From CAWKAV01 sp963847735 (lineage in GTDB: Bacteria > Desulfobacterota > Desulfuromonadia > Desulfuromonadales > BM103), in the NCBI GenBank assembly GCA_963847735.1, contig CAWKAV010000030.1, positions 1 through 64,000 of the forward strand: DNA of 64,000 nucleotides. Direction: 5' to 3'. Shown here in pieces: positions 16,451 through 25,609 of this stretch; within the stretch, counting starts at the first letter, position 1; each line of letters begins with the position of its first letter. The translations under genes and the position numbers were made by a program. A model generated the notes under the pieces. The model ran no database searches. It worked only from the letters and a program-made list of their open reading frames with translations, and was not told the origin of the DNA.

Positions 16451-18775
16451 TTAACCCCCGGAAACGTAAGAGATCAGGAAAACTTCGCTGCCGTCGGCAA
16501 TATCGGTTTCACTTTCGCCGGCGAGAATCATCTTGCCGTTGATGACGATGTTGAGATTCGGGTCATCAAGGATTCTGACCGCTGACGGGAGTTTGCGTCG
16601 CAGCAGTTGCCGCAGCTCCCCGAGATGCGCGATCGGCTCATCGACGATGATGCTCTGTTCGGGAGCGCCGGGCAGCGCGCAGGGCAGCTTGACCCTGATG
16701 CTGTAGCCGGTGATGACTTTAGAGAGCCGGGCATGCCAGTCAAGTGCGGGAACGCCCTCCCGGTTGAGTCCGGTCAGCTGGTAGAAACGCTGCTTGAGAG
16801 CGGAGAACTGCTGTCGGTCGATTCTTTCGCCCTGGAAAGGTCCGGCCTTGATCGGCTCATCGAACCAGCGGGCGGGCAGGGTGTCGTCATCCTCGCGCAG
16901 GCCGAGGCGGAAGTTGATCATCCTCTCCAGCCCGGTGATGTTGCGGCCGATCTCGTCAAGCTGTTCTTCATTGAAGGATAAACCTGTCAGCTCGCTGAGT
17001 TGGGTGGCAAAGTCGACCAGGTCGGGGGTCGAAGGTGAATTGAAAAGCTTGGTGTTGAAACGGCACATGCCGATCGCATCGCCCACAGCAAAGGTATTCT
17101 CGCAGCGCCGCACGGCGAACTCCTTGCCCTCGTAAGAGGTCGGTTCGGCGGAGACGGTCCCGCCGTAAAGAGCCGTCTTGAAGGTAGCGTCATCGTTGAT
17201 ACGGGCGTTGATCTCCAGGGTGGCCCGGTTGCGCAGATGATCCATGCCGCGTGTGGCGACCGCCAGACCCAGGGCAAAGGCCTTGAGGATGCGGGCGTCG
17301 TGGGGGTCGGACTGAAACAGGCCCTTGGAGGCCATGCAGTAGTTCAAGGCTTCAACCGGGTATTTGCCCTGCTCGACAGCGCGGCTGGAGACGGCGATGG
17401 TGTTACCGAAGCCCTGGCGTTTTGCGGTCATGAACAGCAGTTGCTCGATGACCGGGTAGTTCCCCCAGGTCAGCTCCAGCCCGCCGGTGGTCTGCTGGTC
17501 GATGATGCCGCGCTGATAGAGTTCCATGGCCCAGGCGATGGCGCTGCCGGTGCTCGAAGCGTCGAGGGCCAGATCGTTCAGGATATTGTTGAGACGCAGC
17601 ACCTGCTCCGGTTCCTTGATACCGATGTTTGGTCCGAATTTGCCGACCACGATGTATTCGGGGCCTTCACCCTTGTCGTAGCGGTCAAAGTGACCGTCGT
17701 TGTTGATGCCGTTGTAGGTGCGCAGCTTGTGGTGATCGAGGGCGCTCTGTGCCCTGTCATAGCTGGCATTACCGCTAAGCCCGCTCAGGGCGCTGGCGCC
17801 CCAGCCGCCCTTGCCGCCCGGCAGCATGTCGTTGTTGGCGCGGCAGCGCACCGGGCACTTGCAGCAACCGCTCATGCCGGGCCGATAGGGGTCGAAGTTG
17901 TCGGCGTCGAGGCTGTCGTGCCAGGTGGTTTCCTGGTTGTTTTTGGTACCCATGGCACCGAGCACACGACTCGGCTTGTAGAGAAAGGGGGTTCCGACTT
18001 TTTTCAGTGCGTTCTGGACCACGCTCGCGGCAAGGATCTTTTGACCAATCTGTCGGTTGTTGTTGCGAAAGGCCTGTGACTGTTCAAATTCCGGCGGCTT
18101 GCCCTGCAGAAGGATTGCTTTCAGGTGCAGGGCGCCCATCTTGGCACCGCCGCCGCCTCGGGCCCAGATCGATTTTTGACCGGCCATGATGCCGCTGCAA
18201 AGAACCTGGTTCTCTCCGGCGCTGCTGATTCGCGCCATCGCCATATCCTTTTGCTCGGTACAGGTGAAATCGCGCTCAATCGCTGTGGTGAATTCAATAT
18301 TGTCCATACCGAGATAGGCAGAGGCATCGTTGAAGTCAACCTGCTGCTGATGAATCCTTAGCAGTGTCCATTGGGGATGGCGGCCATACAGGACCAGGTG
18401 GTCGTAGCCGTTGCGTTTAAGATAAGTGGGGAAATAGTCACCGGCGTTGCTGTCGAGAATGGCCCGGCTCTCCGGTGAGCGGCTGGTCACGTTGCCGCGG
18501 GTCGCGCCGGGCATGTGTCCGGTCAGGACTCCGGCACCGAAGATCAGCGGCACCTCAGGGTCGAGGGCGTCTTTATCATCCTGCAGCAGGTTGTAGAGCA
18601 GGACCATGTTGCCGCCGCGGCCGGCCAGGAAGTGCCGGACCGCATTGAGAGACAGGTAGCCCCGTTGACAGCTGCGTTGTTCGAGGTCGACAAAGAGTAC
18701 TGACCCCTGGCCCGGGTACCTGGGAGTTCCATGCATGCGGCTTAAAAGCCGCTTAACCCGTTGTCTGATATCCAT
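16451..18775 (-). CDS. AOR-family tungsten oxidoreductase with C-terminal MoaD-like domain
   Basis: A 774-residue protein. Residues about 20-220 form the AFOR N-terminal domain binding the bis-pterin tungsten cofactor (RGGGGAKMGALHLKAI segment). The [4Fe-4S] cysteines are CXXCXXXC within CCKCPVRC near residue 300 and a fourth in DAIGMC. The enzyme body ends near residue 680. The last 85 residues are a ubiquitin-like MoaD/ThiS-type domain: the segment NIVINGK, then DGSEVFLISYVSGG, ending the protein in Gly-Gly. That diglycine is the sulfur-carrier terminus of MoaD. Members of the AOR family oxidise aldehydes or reduce acids with ferredoxin; BamB is a relative, but this sequence lacks its usual length and N-terminus. 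ATG is preceded by GAGG. It sits with tungstate uptake genes. Confidence 0.88.
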   Translation of the reverse strand: MDIRQRVKRLLSRMHGTPRYPGQGSVLFVDLEQRSCQRGYLSLNAVRHFLAGRGGNMVLLYNLLQDDKDALDPEVPLIFGAGVLTGHMPGATRGNVTSRSPESRAILDSNAGDYFPTYLKRNGYDHLVLYGRHPQWTLLRIHQQQVDFNDASAYLGMDNIEFTTAIERDFTCTEQKDMAMARISSAGENQVLCSGIMAGQKSIWARGGGGAKMGALHLKAILLQGKPPEFEQSQAFRNNNRQIGQKILAASVVQNALKKVGTPFLYKPSRVLGAMGTKNNQETTWHDSLDADNFDPYRPGMSGCCKCPVRCRANNDMLPGGKGGWGASALSGLSGNASYDRAQSALDHHKLRTYNGINNDGHFDRYDKGEGPEYIVVGKFGPNIGIKEPEQVLRLNNILNDLALDASSTGSAIAWAMELYQRGIIDQQTTGGLELTWGNYPVIEQLLFMTAKRQGFGNTIAVSSRAVEQGKYPVEALNYCMASKGLFQSDPHDARILKAFALGLAVATRGMDHLRNRATLEINARINDDATFKTALYGGTVSAEPTSYEGKEFAVRRCENTFAVGDAIGMCRFNTKLFNSPSTPDLVDFATQLSELTGLSFNEEQLDEIGRNITGLERMINFRLGLREDDDTLPARWFDEPIKAGPFQGERIDRQQFSALKQRFYQLTGLNREGVPALDWHARLSKVITGYSIRVKLPCALPGAPEQSIIVDEPIAHLGELRQLLRRKLPSAVRILDDPNLNIVINGKMILAGESETDIADGSEVFLISYVSGG

Positions 18776-18804
18776 CCAAGCCTCGTAACCTCTTTACCTG
18801 ACTA

Positions 18805-19485
18805 TCAGTTCTGGGGAATTTGTGCTTCGGCTCCGAAGTCGCCGTCGACGTTGTTGCCTATCAGTCCGGGGCTGTGCTCCCTGTAGGTAGCGATAATCTC
18901 AGAAAAAGGGATGTCGGCAAAGGAACCGCGCTCATGGACGTATTCCATATGCCTGCGTTGATCGGCATCGAAGGGATGAAAGATCGAATCGTCCCGGCCG
19001 TTGAACTCCAAAGGTTTGACCCGGAACCTGGTACAGAGCTCCAGGTTGAACGCCGGGGTGCATTTGACCCACTTGCCCCGCAGATGAAACTCCGTAAAAG
19101 CATGCCAGCGCATCAGGTCGCCGCCGTTCATTTCGCGCAGGCGGGGGGTGTTGAGGTGGTTGTTGACATCGGCAAAGCCGACCCGCGACGGGATACCCGA
19201 GGCACGCCCACAGGCGGCCAGCAGCGATGCCTTGGAGATGCAGAAGCCGTAGCCGTTGCGCAGAACGCTGCTGGCCCGATACACTTCCGGGTCGCCAAAA
19301 TCGAGGTAGGGAGTGTATCGGATTTCATCGCGCACCCGGTAATAAAGAGCGATGGCTTTTTCTTCTTGTGAGGGGGAACCCCGGGCTGTGACGGCAGCAA
19401 ATTCATTTATATTGACAGCATCGCTGTCAATGAACTCAGCACTTTGCAGAAACCGCACATCCATTTGAGAACGAACCTTTGACAT
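18805..19485 (-). CDS. Transglutaminase-like protein
   Basis: About 226 residues from MSKVRSQM (start at 19485; 19464 is an alternative). Earlier in-frame residues overlap the upstream stress-protein gene and are not credible. The papain-like triad region is visible: Cys in GYGFCISKASLLAACGR and His in RWHAFTEFHLRGKWVKCTPAF, the usual C/H spacing of bacterial transglutaminase-like domains. No signal peptide is seen. Such proteins are usually proteases or amidases rather than crosslinkers. It is followed 29 bases later by the AOR gene and so may belong to the same transcript. Confidence 0.75.
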   Translation of the reverse strand: MSKVRSQMDVRFLQSAEFIDSDAVNINEFAAVTARGSPSQEEKAIALYYRVRDEIRYTPYLDFGDPEVYRASSVLRNGYGFCISKASLLAACGRASGIPSRVGFADVNNHLNTPRLREMNGGDLMRWHAFTEFHLRGKWVKCTPAFNLELCTRFRVKPLEFNGRDDSIFHPFDADQRRHMEYVHERGSFADIPFSEIIATYREHSPGLIGNNVDGDFGAEAQIPQN

Positions 19486-19492
19486 TTGGGAT

Positions 19493-19918
19493 TCAGAACA
19501 GCAGAACCGGGCACTTGAGAGTCCGAATGATATGGTTTGCAACTGACCCGAACATGATGTCGCGGAATCCGCCGCTGCCAGGGTGCCGTCCGATGATGAC
19601 CAGTTGAATGTCAAGTTCTTCAACAACTTTCAGGATTGCTGCTTCAGGGGTACCAAGTTCAAGCCGCAGCTCAGGTTTAAGGCCCGCGTCCAGAAACGGT
19701 TTGGCAAGTTTATCAAGGATGCGGTTGCCAGATTTTTCAGCAGACTCATAAATCATGTTTTTCTGGACATCGGGGACCAGTCTCTGCACCAGGTGAACAT
19801 CGACGACATGCAGCAGGAGGAATTCTCTCGGCATTAACTCCTTGTTGGCAATAACGGCTTGAATCGTTCTTTGCGTCGTTTCCGACTCATCGACGGGAAT
19901 CAGTATTCTAGGTGTCAT
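19493..19918 (-). CDS. Universal stress protein next to a TRAP transporter
   Basis: A 141-residue single UspA domain: N-terminal RILIPVDESE and C-terminal IGRHPGSGGFRDIMFGSVAN, which matches the ATP-binding loop of Usp proteins. It begins 26 bases after dctM on the same strand. In Halomonas a Usp (TeaD) encoded beside a TRAP transporter binds ATP and modulates transport, so a similar role is plausible here but is inferred from position only. Confidence 0.87.
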   Translation of the reverse strand: MTPRILIPVDESETTQRTIQAVIANKELMPREFLLLHVVDVHLVQRLVPDVQKNMIYESAEKSGNRILDKLAKPFLDAGLKPELRLELGTPEAAILKVVEELDIQLVIIGRHPGSGGFRDIMFGSVANHIIRTLKCPVLLF

Positions 19919-19944
19919 GCCATACTCCAGAAGTTTTTAAACAA

Positions 19945-21234
19945 TTATCCGCCATAGACAAGACGCGGCAAATAGAGGACAAGGTCAGCCCAGTAGGTCA
20001 GAATTAAAAGGATCCCGATCTGGATAAAGACAAATGGCAAGACCGCCTTGGAGACATATACCAGGTTGCGGTCAACTGCGGCTCCAGAGATGTAGAGGCT
20101 GACACCCAAAGGTGGCGTGCAGTAGCCGATCCCGAGGTTGATCGTCATCAATAAGCCGAAATGCATGGTATTTATGCCGAAAGATGCCAGCAACGGCAGG
20201 AAAATCGGAGTCAGGATCAGGGTTGCGGAGATGATGTCCATGAACATGCCGACGATCAGCAGCATGACGTTGACCGCCATCAGGAAGACCCATGGCGAAT
20301 GAATCTGGCTGATGACCGCCGTCGCGATCTTGTTCGGAATCTGTTCAAAGGTTAGATACTCACCGAACACCGAAGCTCCGGCAACGATCAACAGCAGGGT
20401 TGCCGAGGTCGCTGCGGAGGAGACAATGATCTTCTGGATATCCTTGAACTTCATGTCCTTGTGGATGAAAATCTCGACAAAGAAGGCATAGAAGCATGCA
20501 ACTACGGCCGCTTCGTTCGCGGTAAACATGCCGGAATAGATGCCGCCAAAAATCAGCAACGGCAGGCAAAGGGCCCAGACGCTTTCTCTTAAGACCGCAA
20601 CGATCTCCCTGAAAGTCGGTCTGTCCAGGGTCTTGTAGTTTCTCTTTTTGCAATAGTAGTAAGCATACAGACTCATTGCGATCATGATCATGATGCCCGG
20701 GATGAAGCCGGTCAGGAACAGGGCCTCGATCGGGTCGTTGCTGACCATGGCATAGAGAATCATCGAGATTGAAGGCGGAATGATGATACCCAGGTTTGGG
20801 GCCGTGGTCATGATGCCGACAGAGAACTTTTCATCATAGCCATTTTCAATCAGCGCCGGAATCATGAAGCCGCCGATGGCGACCACGGTGGCAACCGTCG
20901 AACCGGAGATAGCGCCGAAGAAGCCACAAGCGAGCACCCCGGCCATGGCCAGGCCACCGGGAAGAAAACCGACCATGACGTTGGCCGTCTTGATCAGTTT
21001 GTGTACGATGGAACCGGTGGTCATGATGTTGCCGCAGAGGATGAAGAACAGCACCACGACCAGGGCGAACTTGTCCATGCTGCGGTACAGCACCTCGATG
21101 ACAATCTGCGGATCGATGCCGATCATGAACACCAGGCCAACGGCGCCGGTGAAGAAGAGGGCCATGAAAACCGGAACCGTCGCTGCCATCAGGCCAAGCA
21201 GCAACAGCAGTATAATGAGGTAATTGGTATCCAT
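19945..21234 (-). CDS. dctM: TRAP transporter large permease (DctM type)
   Basis: A 429-residue inner-membrane protein with about 12 hydrophobic segments. DctM features include the FGAISGSTVATVVAIGGFMIP region near residue 115 and PNLGIIIPPS. It carries out sodium- or proton-driven import of an organic acid delivered by DctP. Gene order is dctP-dctQ-dctM-usp. The substrate is unknown; the surrounding catabolic genes suggest an aromatic or other carboxylic acid. Confidence 0.92.
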   Translation of the reverse strand: MDTNYLIILLLLLGLMAATVPVFMALFFTGAVGLVFMIGIDPQIVIEVLYRSMDKFALVVVLFFILCGNIMTTGSIVHKLIKTANVMVGFLPGGLAMAGVLACGFFGAISGSTVATVVAIGGFMIPALIENGYDEKFSVGIMTTAPNLGIIIPPSISMILYAMVSNDPIEALFLTGFIPGIMIMIAMSLYAYYYCKKRNYKTLDRPTFREIVAVLRESVWALCLPLLIFGGIYSGMFTANEAAVVACFYAFFVEIFIHKDMKFKDIQKIIVSSAATSATLLLIVAGASVFGEYLTFEQIPNKIATAVISQIHSPWVFLMAVNVMLLIVGMFMDIISATLILTPIFLPLLASFGINTMHFGLLMTINLGIGYCTPPLGVSLYISGAAVDRNLVYVSKAVLPFVFIQIGILLILTYWADLVLYLPRLVYGG

Positions 21235-21275
21235 AAAGATTCAGGCAAGGCAGGCGGGAGGGCAAACCGTCCGGC

Positions 21276-21773
21276 TTACTTCTTTGCCCCCTCCTTCCAG
21301 TCATCGATCGCCACCATCAAGGTGCGCAGGAACATCATCACTCCCATCAGGGGCAGTACGGCATAGAAGATCCATTCCGGGATCCGCAGGCTTGAAGTAC
21401 GGGCATATTTGTCCAGGTACATCATGTGGGTCATTGTCCCCCCCAGATAGACCATGCAGGCGGAAAAGGTCAGCACCACCAGGTGGGAGAAATAAGCCAA
21501 TGGCTTTTTAAGCCCGGGCACCATCTGCGGCAGGGCATCGATACAGATCAGCGAGCGGTTGCGCACCGCAACCACGCAGCCGATGTAGGTGGAGATGTAG
21601 ATGGTCTTGCGTACCACCTCGTCCGACCAGTAGATATTGACGTCGGACGTCAGCTTGCGCAACATCACATTGGACATGGCGACAACCAGGGCAATGCAGA
21701 CTGTTACCAGTAACGTCCAGTCCTCAATTCTGGTAAAACATCGATCGACAGCATCAAATACTCTTCTCAACAT
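21276..21773 (-). CDS. dctQ: TRAP transporter small permease (DctQ type)
   Basis: A 165-residue protein with four transmembrane segments and the DctQ-like WSDEVVRKTIYISTYIGCVVAVRN stretch. It joins the large permease and is required for the complex. The gap to dctM is 41 bases. Confidence 0.87.
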   Translation of the reverse strand: MLRRVFDAVDRCFTRIEDWTLLVTVCIALVVAMSNVMLRKLTSDVNIYWSDEVVRKTIYISTYIGCVVAVRNRSLICIDALPQMVPGLKKPLAYFSHLVVLTFSACMVYLGGTMTHMMYLDKYARTSSLRIPEWIFYAVLPLMGVMMFLRTLMVAIDDWKEGAKK

Positions 21774-21840
21774 GCGGACCCTCTTGGCGCAAAGATTGCC
21801 GGGGAGCGAGGCTCCCCGGCATGATAAAGATGATCAGTGG

Positions 21841-22893
21841 TTATTTAAGAGTTGTGCGAACCTTGTTCAGATAGTCGAGGCCGATTTTTGCTCCCCAGGT
21901 CTCGTAAACCGGCTGGGCTTCTTTGATCAGCAGTGCCTTGTCTTCAGCCGACAGGGTGAAGAATTCCACGCCGGATTCTTTGGCCTTGGCGATCTGCTCA
22001 TCATGCTGCACCCTGGTCAGGCCACGGGTCTTGGTGCTTTCCTCGGTGACGACATCAATGAATATCTTCTGCAGGTCGGCCGGGAGCTTGTCAAACCACT
22101 TCTTGTTGACCAGGTGCACGAACAGGCCCTGGGCGTAGTTGAGTTCGGTGAAATATTTGGCGATGGTAAATTTCTTGGTGATGTTGCAGACGATCGCCGT
22201 GTGATCGAGCCCGTTGATGACGCCAGTCTGCAGCGCCTGCGGGACATCCGGCCATGGCATGACGGTGAACTTCAAGTCCCAGGCCTTGTAAAGGTCGGTG
22301 TTAACCGGGGCTTCAGCGATGCGGAAATTGACGGTTTTTGCATCAGCAAGGCTGCGTACCGGGGTGGTGGTGGCCCAACCGTACTGGCCGTAATTGACGA
22401 TATCGACGACCATCAGTCCGGCTGCTTCCGCACCGGCGCTGTAAGGGCCCCAGAGTGCCGGGTCGGTGCGGAACTGGTCGAGTTTGTCATAGGTGTCGAT
22501 AACGTAGGGCAGGTTGACGATGCCGAGGATATCAGCGATGTTGGCTGAGGCCACTGAAGATGCCAGCATGCCATTGGCCGCGCCCATTTTCAGCTTGTTG
22601 ATGACGTCCATCTCGCCACCGAGCTGCGCCAGAGGGCGGTAGTCGACGTAGATGCGGCCATTGGATTTTTCCCAGAGGGAGTCACGGATGTTGTAGCCGT
22701 TGGCAACGCCCTGAATAACCGGGTGAGAAATGTTCGACAAAATGTAGGTGTATTCGGCTTTCGAAAAGTCAAACTTGGTGGCCCAGTTGGCCAGAGGGTC
22801 TGGTTTTTTCTCTTCGGCAGCGAACAGTGGGCTGGTCAGCAAGCTGACGATCAGCAGGGCAAGCAGAGGAAACAAGACAAAAATCTTTTTCAT
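21841..22893 (-). CDS. dctP: TRAP transporter substrate-binding protein (DctP type)
   Basis: A 350-residue periplasmic protein with a signal peptide (MKKIFVLFPLLALL..., cleavage after LFA). The fold signature includes NISHPVIQG, GEMDVINKLKMGAANGML and VNFRIAEAPVNTDLYKAW, with the conserved Arg (FRIAE) that in the family pairs with the ligand carboxylate. It is the first gene of the TRAP unit, preceded by GGAGG. The gap to the panE-like gene upstream is about 200 bases and probably holds a promoter. Confidence 0.92.
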   Translation of the reverse strand: MKKIFVLFPLLALLIVSLLTSPLFAAEEKKPDPLANWATKFDFSKAEYTYILSNISHPVIQGVANGYNIRDSLWEKSNGRIYVDYRPLAQLGGEMDVINKLKMGAANGMLASSVASANIADILGIVNLPYVIDTYDKLDQFRTDPALWGPYSAGAEAAGLMVVDIVNYGQYGWATTTPVRSLADAKTVNFRIAEAPVNTDLYKAWDLKFTVMPWPDVPQALQTGVINGLDHTAIVCNITKKFTIAKYFTELNYAQGLFVHLVNKKWFDKLPADLQKIFIDVVTEESTKTRGLTRVQHDEQIAKAKESGVEFFTLSAEDKALLIKEAQPVYETWGAKIGLDYLNKVRTTLK

Positions 22894-23090
22894 TTCAAAC
22901 CTCCTAACGGGTGGTTAACCTGGCCACTTATTTGGCACAAGGTTTTGTAAAATTTCGATTGGATTAATACTTTATCCATGTAGTCCCTGACAGGATAACG
23001 TTACGAAGCGTCCCAGTCAAGAAAGGCCTGACATAAAATGCAACAATGTTTTATTTTAGTTTTAACCAGTCAAAACCAACACTTTCACCT

Positions 23091-24032
23091 TCATGCTTCG
23101 AGCGCCTTGACCAGGCTGCGCAAAGTTGAGTTGTAGGGTGTAGGCACTCCCGCCCGTTCACCATATTCTATGATTTTGCCGTTGATATAATCGATTTCAG
23201 TTTGACGCTTCGCTTCAATATCCTGCAGCATCGATGGCTTGTGGTGTCCGGCATCCTTAATGTAGTCGAGGCAGTCAAGGTAGTAATCCGGTCCCAGCAT
23301 CAGCTCGTTGGCCCGCGCCACCTTGACTCCTTCTTTCAACAACGAGTCGACCAGGCTGGAAACGATCGGGTCATTGATAACCTCGAACATGGTCTTGCCG
23401 GTCACGGCGCAAACCGCATTCATACAGGAGTTGTTAACGGTCTTGCTCCAGACCATATTACGGATCTGACTGGTGTGATGAGTATCGAGACCACATTCAG
23501 TCAAAACGCGACAGATTCCGAGTGCCGCTTGTTTTGAGCCCGGATCGAGCTCCTGCAGATAGTGGGGACGATGGTGGAAGACCACCTTGACCATCGCCGG
23601 GCCTTCCAGAATGCAACCATAATTAACCACCGCCCGCATCACCTGCTTTTTGCCGAGTCTCTCGGCCAGAACCAGTTCGGTGTCGATACCGTTCTGCCAG
23701 CTGACAACATAGCGACCTTCGTCAATAAACCCCTCCAGGACGGAGGAGATAATCGGCAGGGCGGTCGCCTTGACCGTGATGATGACGACATCAGGCGGGT
23801 TCTTGGCCAGTTCATCGACCCGGGTTTTGATGCCAGTCACACTGGCCCGGAAATTCTCAGCGCCGGTGAGGGTGATTCCTGATTCCATTGCCGGTTCAAG
23901 CAGGCCCAGTTGAACATCGCAGAGCGTGACCTCGTAACCCCCTCGGGCGAGAAATGCGGCAACAATGCAACCGACCGGACCGGCGCCGACAACGGCAAAT
24001 TTTCTTGGATTGAAAGGGGCGTTCTCCGGCAT
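23091..24032 (-). CDS. Ketopantoate-reductase-like 2-oxoacid reductase, copy 1
   Basis: A 313-residue protein of the PanE/ApbA family: N-terminal NAD(P) motif FAVVGAGPVGCIVAAFLARGG, VIITVKA, and the catalytic Lys region (MVWSKTVNNSCMNAV). It is about half identical by eye to the copy at 24622-25566. PanE relatives reduce 2-oxo acids to D-2-hydroxy acids, and some act on arylpyruvates. Placed with ACT proteins and indolepyruvate oxidoreductase it is more likely to act on an aryl- or acyl-2-oxoacid than on ketopantoate, but this is inference. Confidence 0.82.
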   Translation of the reverse strand: MPENAPFNPRKFAVVGAGPVGCIVAAFLARGGYEVTLCDVQLGLLEPAMESGITLTGAENFRASVTGIKTRVDELAKNPPDVVIITVKATALPIISSVLEGFIDEGRYVVSWQNGIDTELVLAERLGKKQVMRAVVNYGCILEGPAMVKVVFHHRPHYLQELDPGSKQAALGICRVLTECGLDTHHTSQIRNMVWSKTVNNSCMNAVCAVTGKTMFEVINDPIVSSLVDSLLKEGVKVARANELMLGPDYYLDCLDYIKDAGHHKPSMLQDIEAKRQTEIDYINGKIIEYGERAGVPTPYNSTLRSLVKALEA

Positions 24033-24132
24033 AACTGACTCCCTTGATCAACACGTACAACCGTTCGAGCTAAACAGTTTCGAGGTAAAAATCCTTCATG
24101 TCACTGTGTCTGCCGCTGCTGCCGGCCGGTAT

Positions 24133-24579
24133 TTACTCCTGGCCTACCAGGATGCCAAACGATTTTGCATCAAGCAGTTTTACGCCATTCTTTTGAAGTA
24201 TTTCGACAGCCTGGTCGATGGCGCTGAAGTTAAAGACCATGACTGCTTTATCAAGATTTGCGCCGGCGACCGCATACATATACTCGACGTTGACCTTGGT
24301 ACCCAGAAACAGGCTGAGAACCCGGGCCAGACTGCCGGGAGAGTCTTCTATCTCGACGGCGACGACATCGTCGACCCGGGCCGGGATATATCGGTCCATG
24401 ATCACTCCCCGGGCCGTAGCCAGGTCAGAGACCAGGATTCGCAGCACACCAAAGTCATGGGTTGAATCGCAGATACAGTGCGCCCTGAGGTTGATGCCCG
24501 CATCACCCAGCGCCTTGGTGACTTCATGCAGCCGGCCAGGGGAGTTCTCCAGGGGGATCGATAACTGTTTTAATTTCAT
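24133..24579 (-). CDS. Double ACT-domain protein, copy 1
   Basis: A 148-residue protein made of two ACT domains (about residues 1-70, KQLSIPLENSPGRLHEVTKAL; 71-148, VVAVEIEDSPGSLARVLSLF). ACT pairs bind amino acids and usually regulate enzymes. It lies between the two PanE-like genes and is a close paralogue of the protein at 25610-26059. Stand-alone double-ACT proteins commonly sit beside ior and paaK genes, where they may sense aromatic amino acids. Confidence 0.85.
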   Translation of the reverse strand: MKLKQLSIPLENSPGRLHEVTKALGDAGINLRAHCICDSTHDFGVLRILVSDLATARGVIMDRYIPARVDDVVAVEIEDSPGSLARVLSLFLGTKVNVEYMYAVAGANLDKAVMVFNFSAIDQAVEILQKNGVKLLDAKSFGILVGQE

Positions 24580-24621
24580 GGCAAAGTTCCTTGCTCCAAA
24601 TCATAGGCCGGTAAGCAGCTG

Positions 24622-25566
24622 CTACTTCGGTTCAAGCGCCTTGACCAGCCCCCGGATCATGTTGTTGTAGGGGGTAGGGATACCGGCCTGCGCACCGTAC
24701 TTGATAATTTTGCCGTTAATGTAATCAACCTCGGTGCGACGTTTTGCCTCGATATCCTGCAACATGGAAGGTTTGTGGTTGCCGGCATTTTTGATGTAGT
24801 TGATGGCATAGGGGTAATAGTTTGAGCCGAGAGAAAACTCATTGGTACGGGCCACCGCGATCCCTTCCTTGATCAGCGCGTCAACCAGGCTGAACGTGAT
24901 GGGGTCGTTGATGATCTCCACCATGGTCATGCCGGTCACGGCGCAGATCGGATTCATGCAGGCATTGAGAACCGTCTTGCGCCAGACCCTGTCGTTGATC
25001 TGGTCAGTATGCTGGGTGTCAAGACCGCACTCGGTCAGGACATTGCAGATACCGATGGCTGCACTTTTCGACTCCGGGTCGAGCTCCTGCAGGAAATGGG
25101 GGCGATGGTGAAAAGCCAGGCGGATGTGCCCGGGACTCAAGGGCACGCATCCAAAATTGACCACGCCGCGCATAACCGCCTTGTTGCCAAGGTGCTGAGC
25201 CAGTTCCAGCTCGGTGTCGATACCGTTCTGCCAGCTGATGACGTAACGCCCTTCAGCGACAAAACCCTCCAGCGCCGAAGCGATCAGGGGCAGGGCTGTG
25301 GCTTTTACTGTGATGAAAATGACATCGGGCGGATCGTTAAGGAGATCATCGACCTGGGTTGTGGTCCGGGTCACTTTGACCTGGAAGTTGTCTGCGCCCT
25401 CAAGGTGGATCCCCGGGTTCAGAGCCGGGGCAAGAAGTCCGGGAACAATGTCGCAAAGCGTGACCTCGTAGCCACCTTTGCAGAGAAAAGCAGCGACTAT
25501 CCCGCCGACCGGACCTGCTCCAATCACGGCAAATTTCTTCGGACGGTAGTTCGTATCATCCATCAT
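24622..25566 (-). CDS. Ketopantoate-reductase-like 2-oxoacid reductase, copy 2
   Basis: A 314-residue paralogue of copy 1, beginning MMDDTNYRPKKFAVIGAGPVGG with AGGAG before the first ATG (25566); earlier in-frame codons overlap the ACT gene and are not used. Same NAD(P)-binding, VFITVKA and catalytic regions (RVWRKTVLNACMNPI). The C-terminal half, with SMLQDIEAKRRTEVDYINGKI, is nearly the same in both copies. It forms an ACT-PanE pair with the gene at 25610-26059. Confidence 0.82.
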   Translation of the reverse strand: MMDDTNYRPKKFAVIGAGPVGGIVAAFLCKGGYEVTLCDIVPGLLAPALNPGIHLEGADNFQVKVTRTTTQVDDLLNDPPDVIFITVKATALPLIASALEGFVAEGRYVISWQNGIDTELELAQHLGNKAVMRGVVNFGCVPLSPGHIRLAFHHRPHFLQELDPESKSAAIGICNVLTECGLDTQHTDQINDRVWRKTVLNACMNPICAVTGMTMVEIINDPITFSLVDALIKEGIAVARTNEFSLGSNYYPYAINYIKNAGNHKPSMLQDIEAKRRTEVDYINGKIIKYGAQAGIPTPYNNMIRGLVKALEPK

Positions 25567-25609
25567 CACAACTCCTGAAAGTGGACGGCCAGGGGAGTCC
25601 CTCTTGACG

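Noticed and set aside
16451..18775. AOR-family gene as bamB (class II benzoyl-CoA reductase)
   Set aside because: The N-terminus and length differ from BamB as I remember it, the MoaD-like tail is not a BamB feature, and bamC-I are not adjacent.
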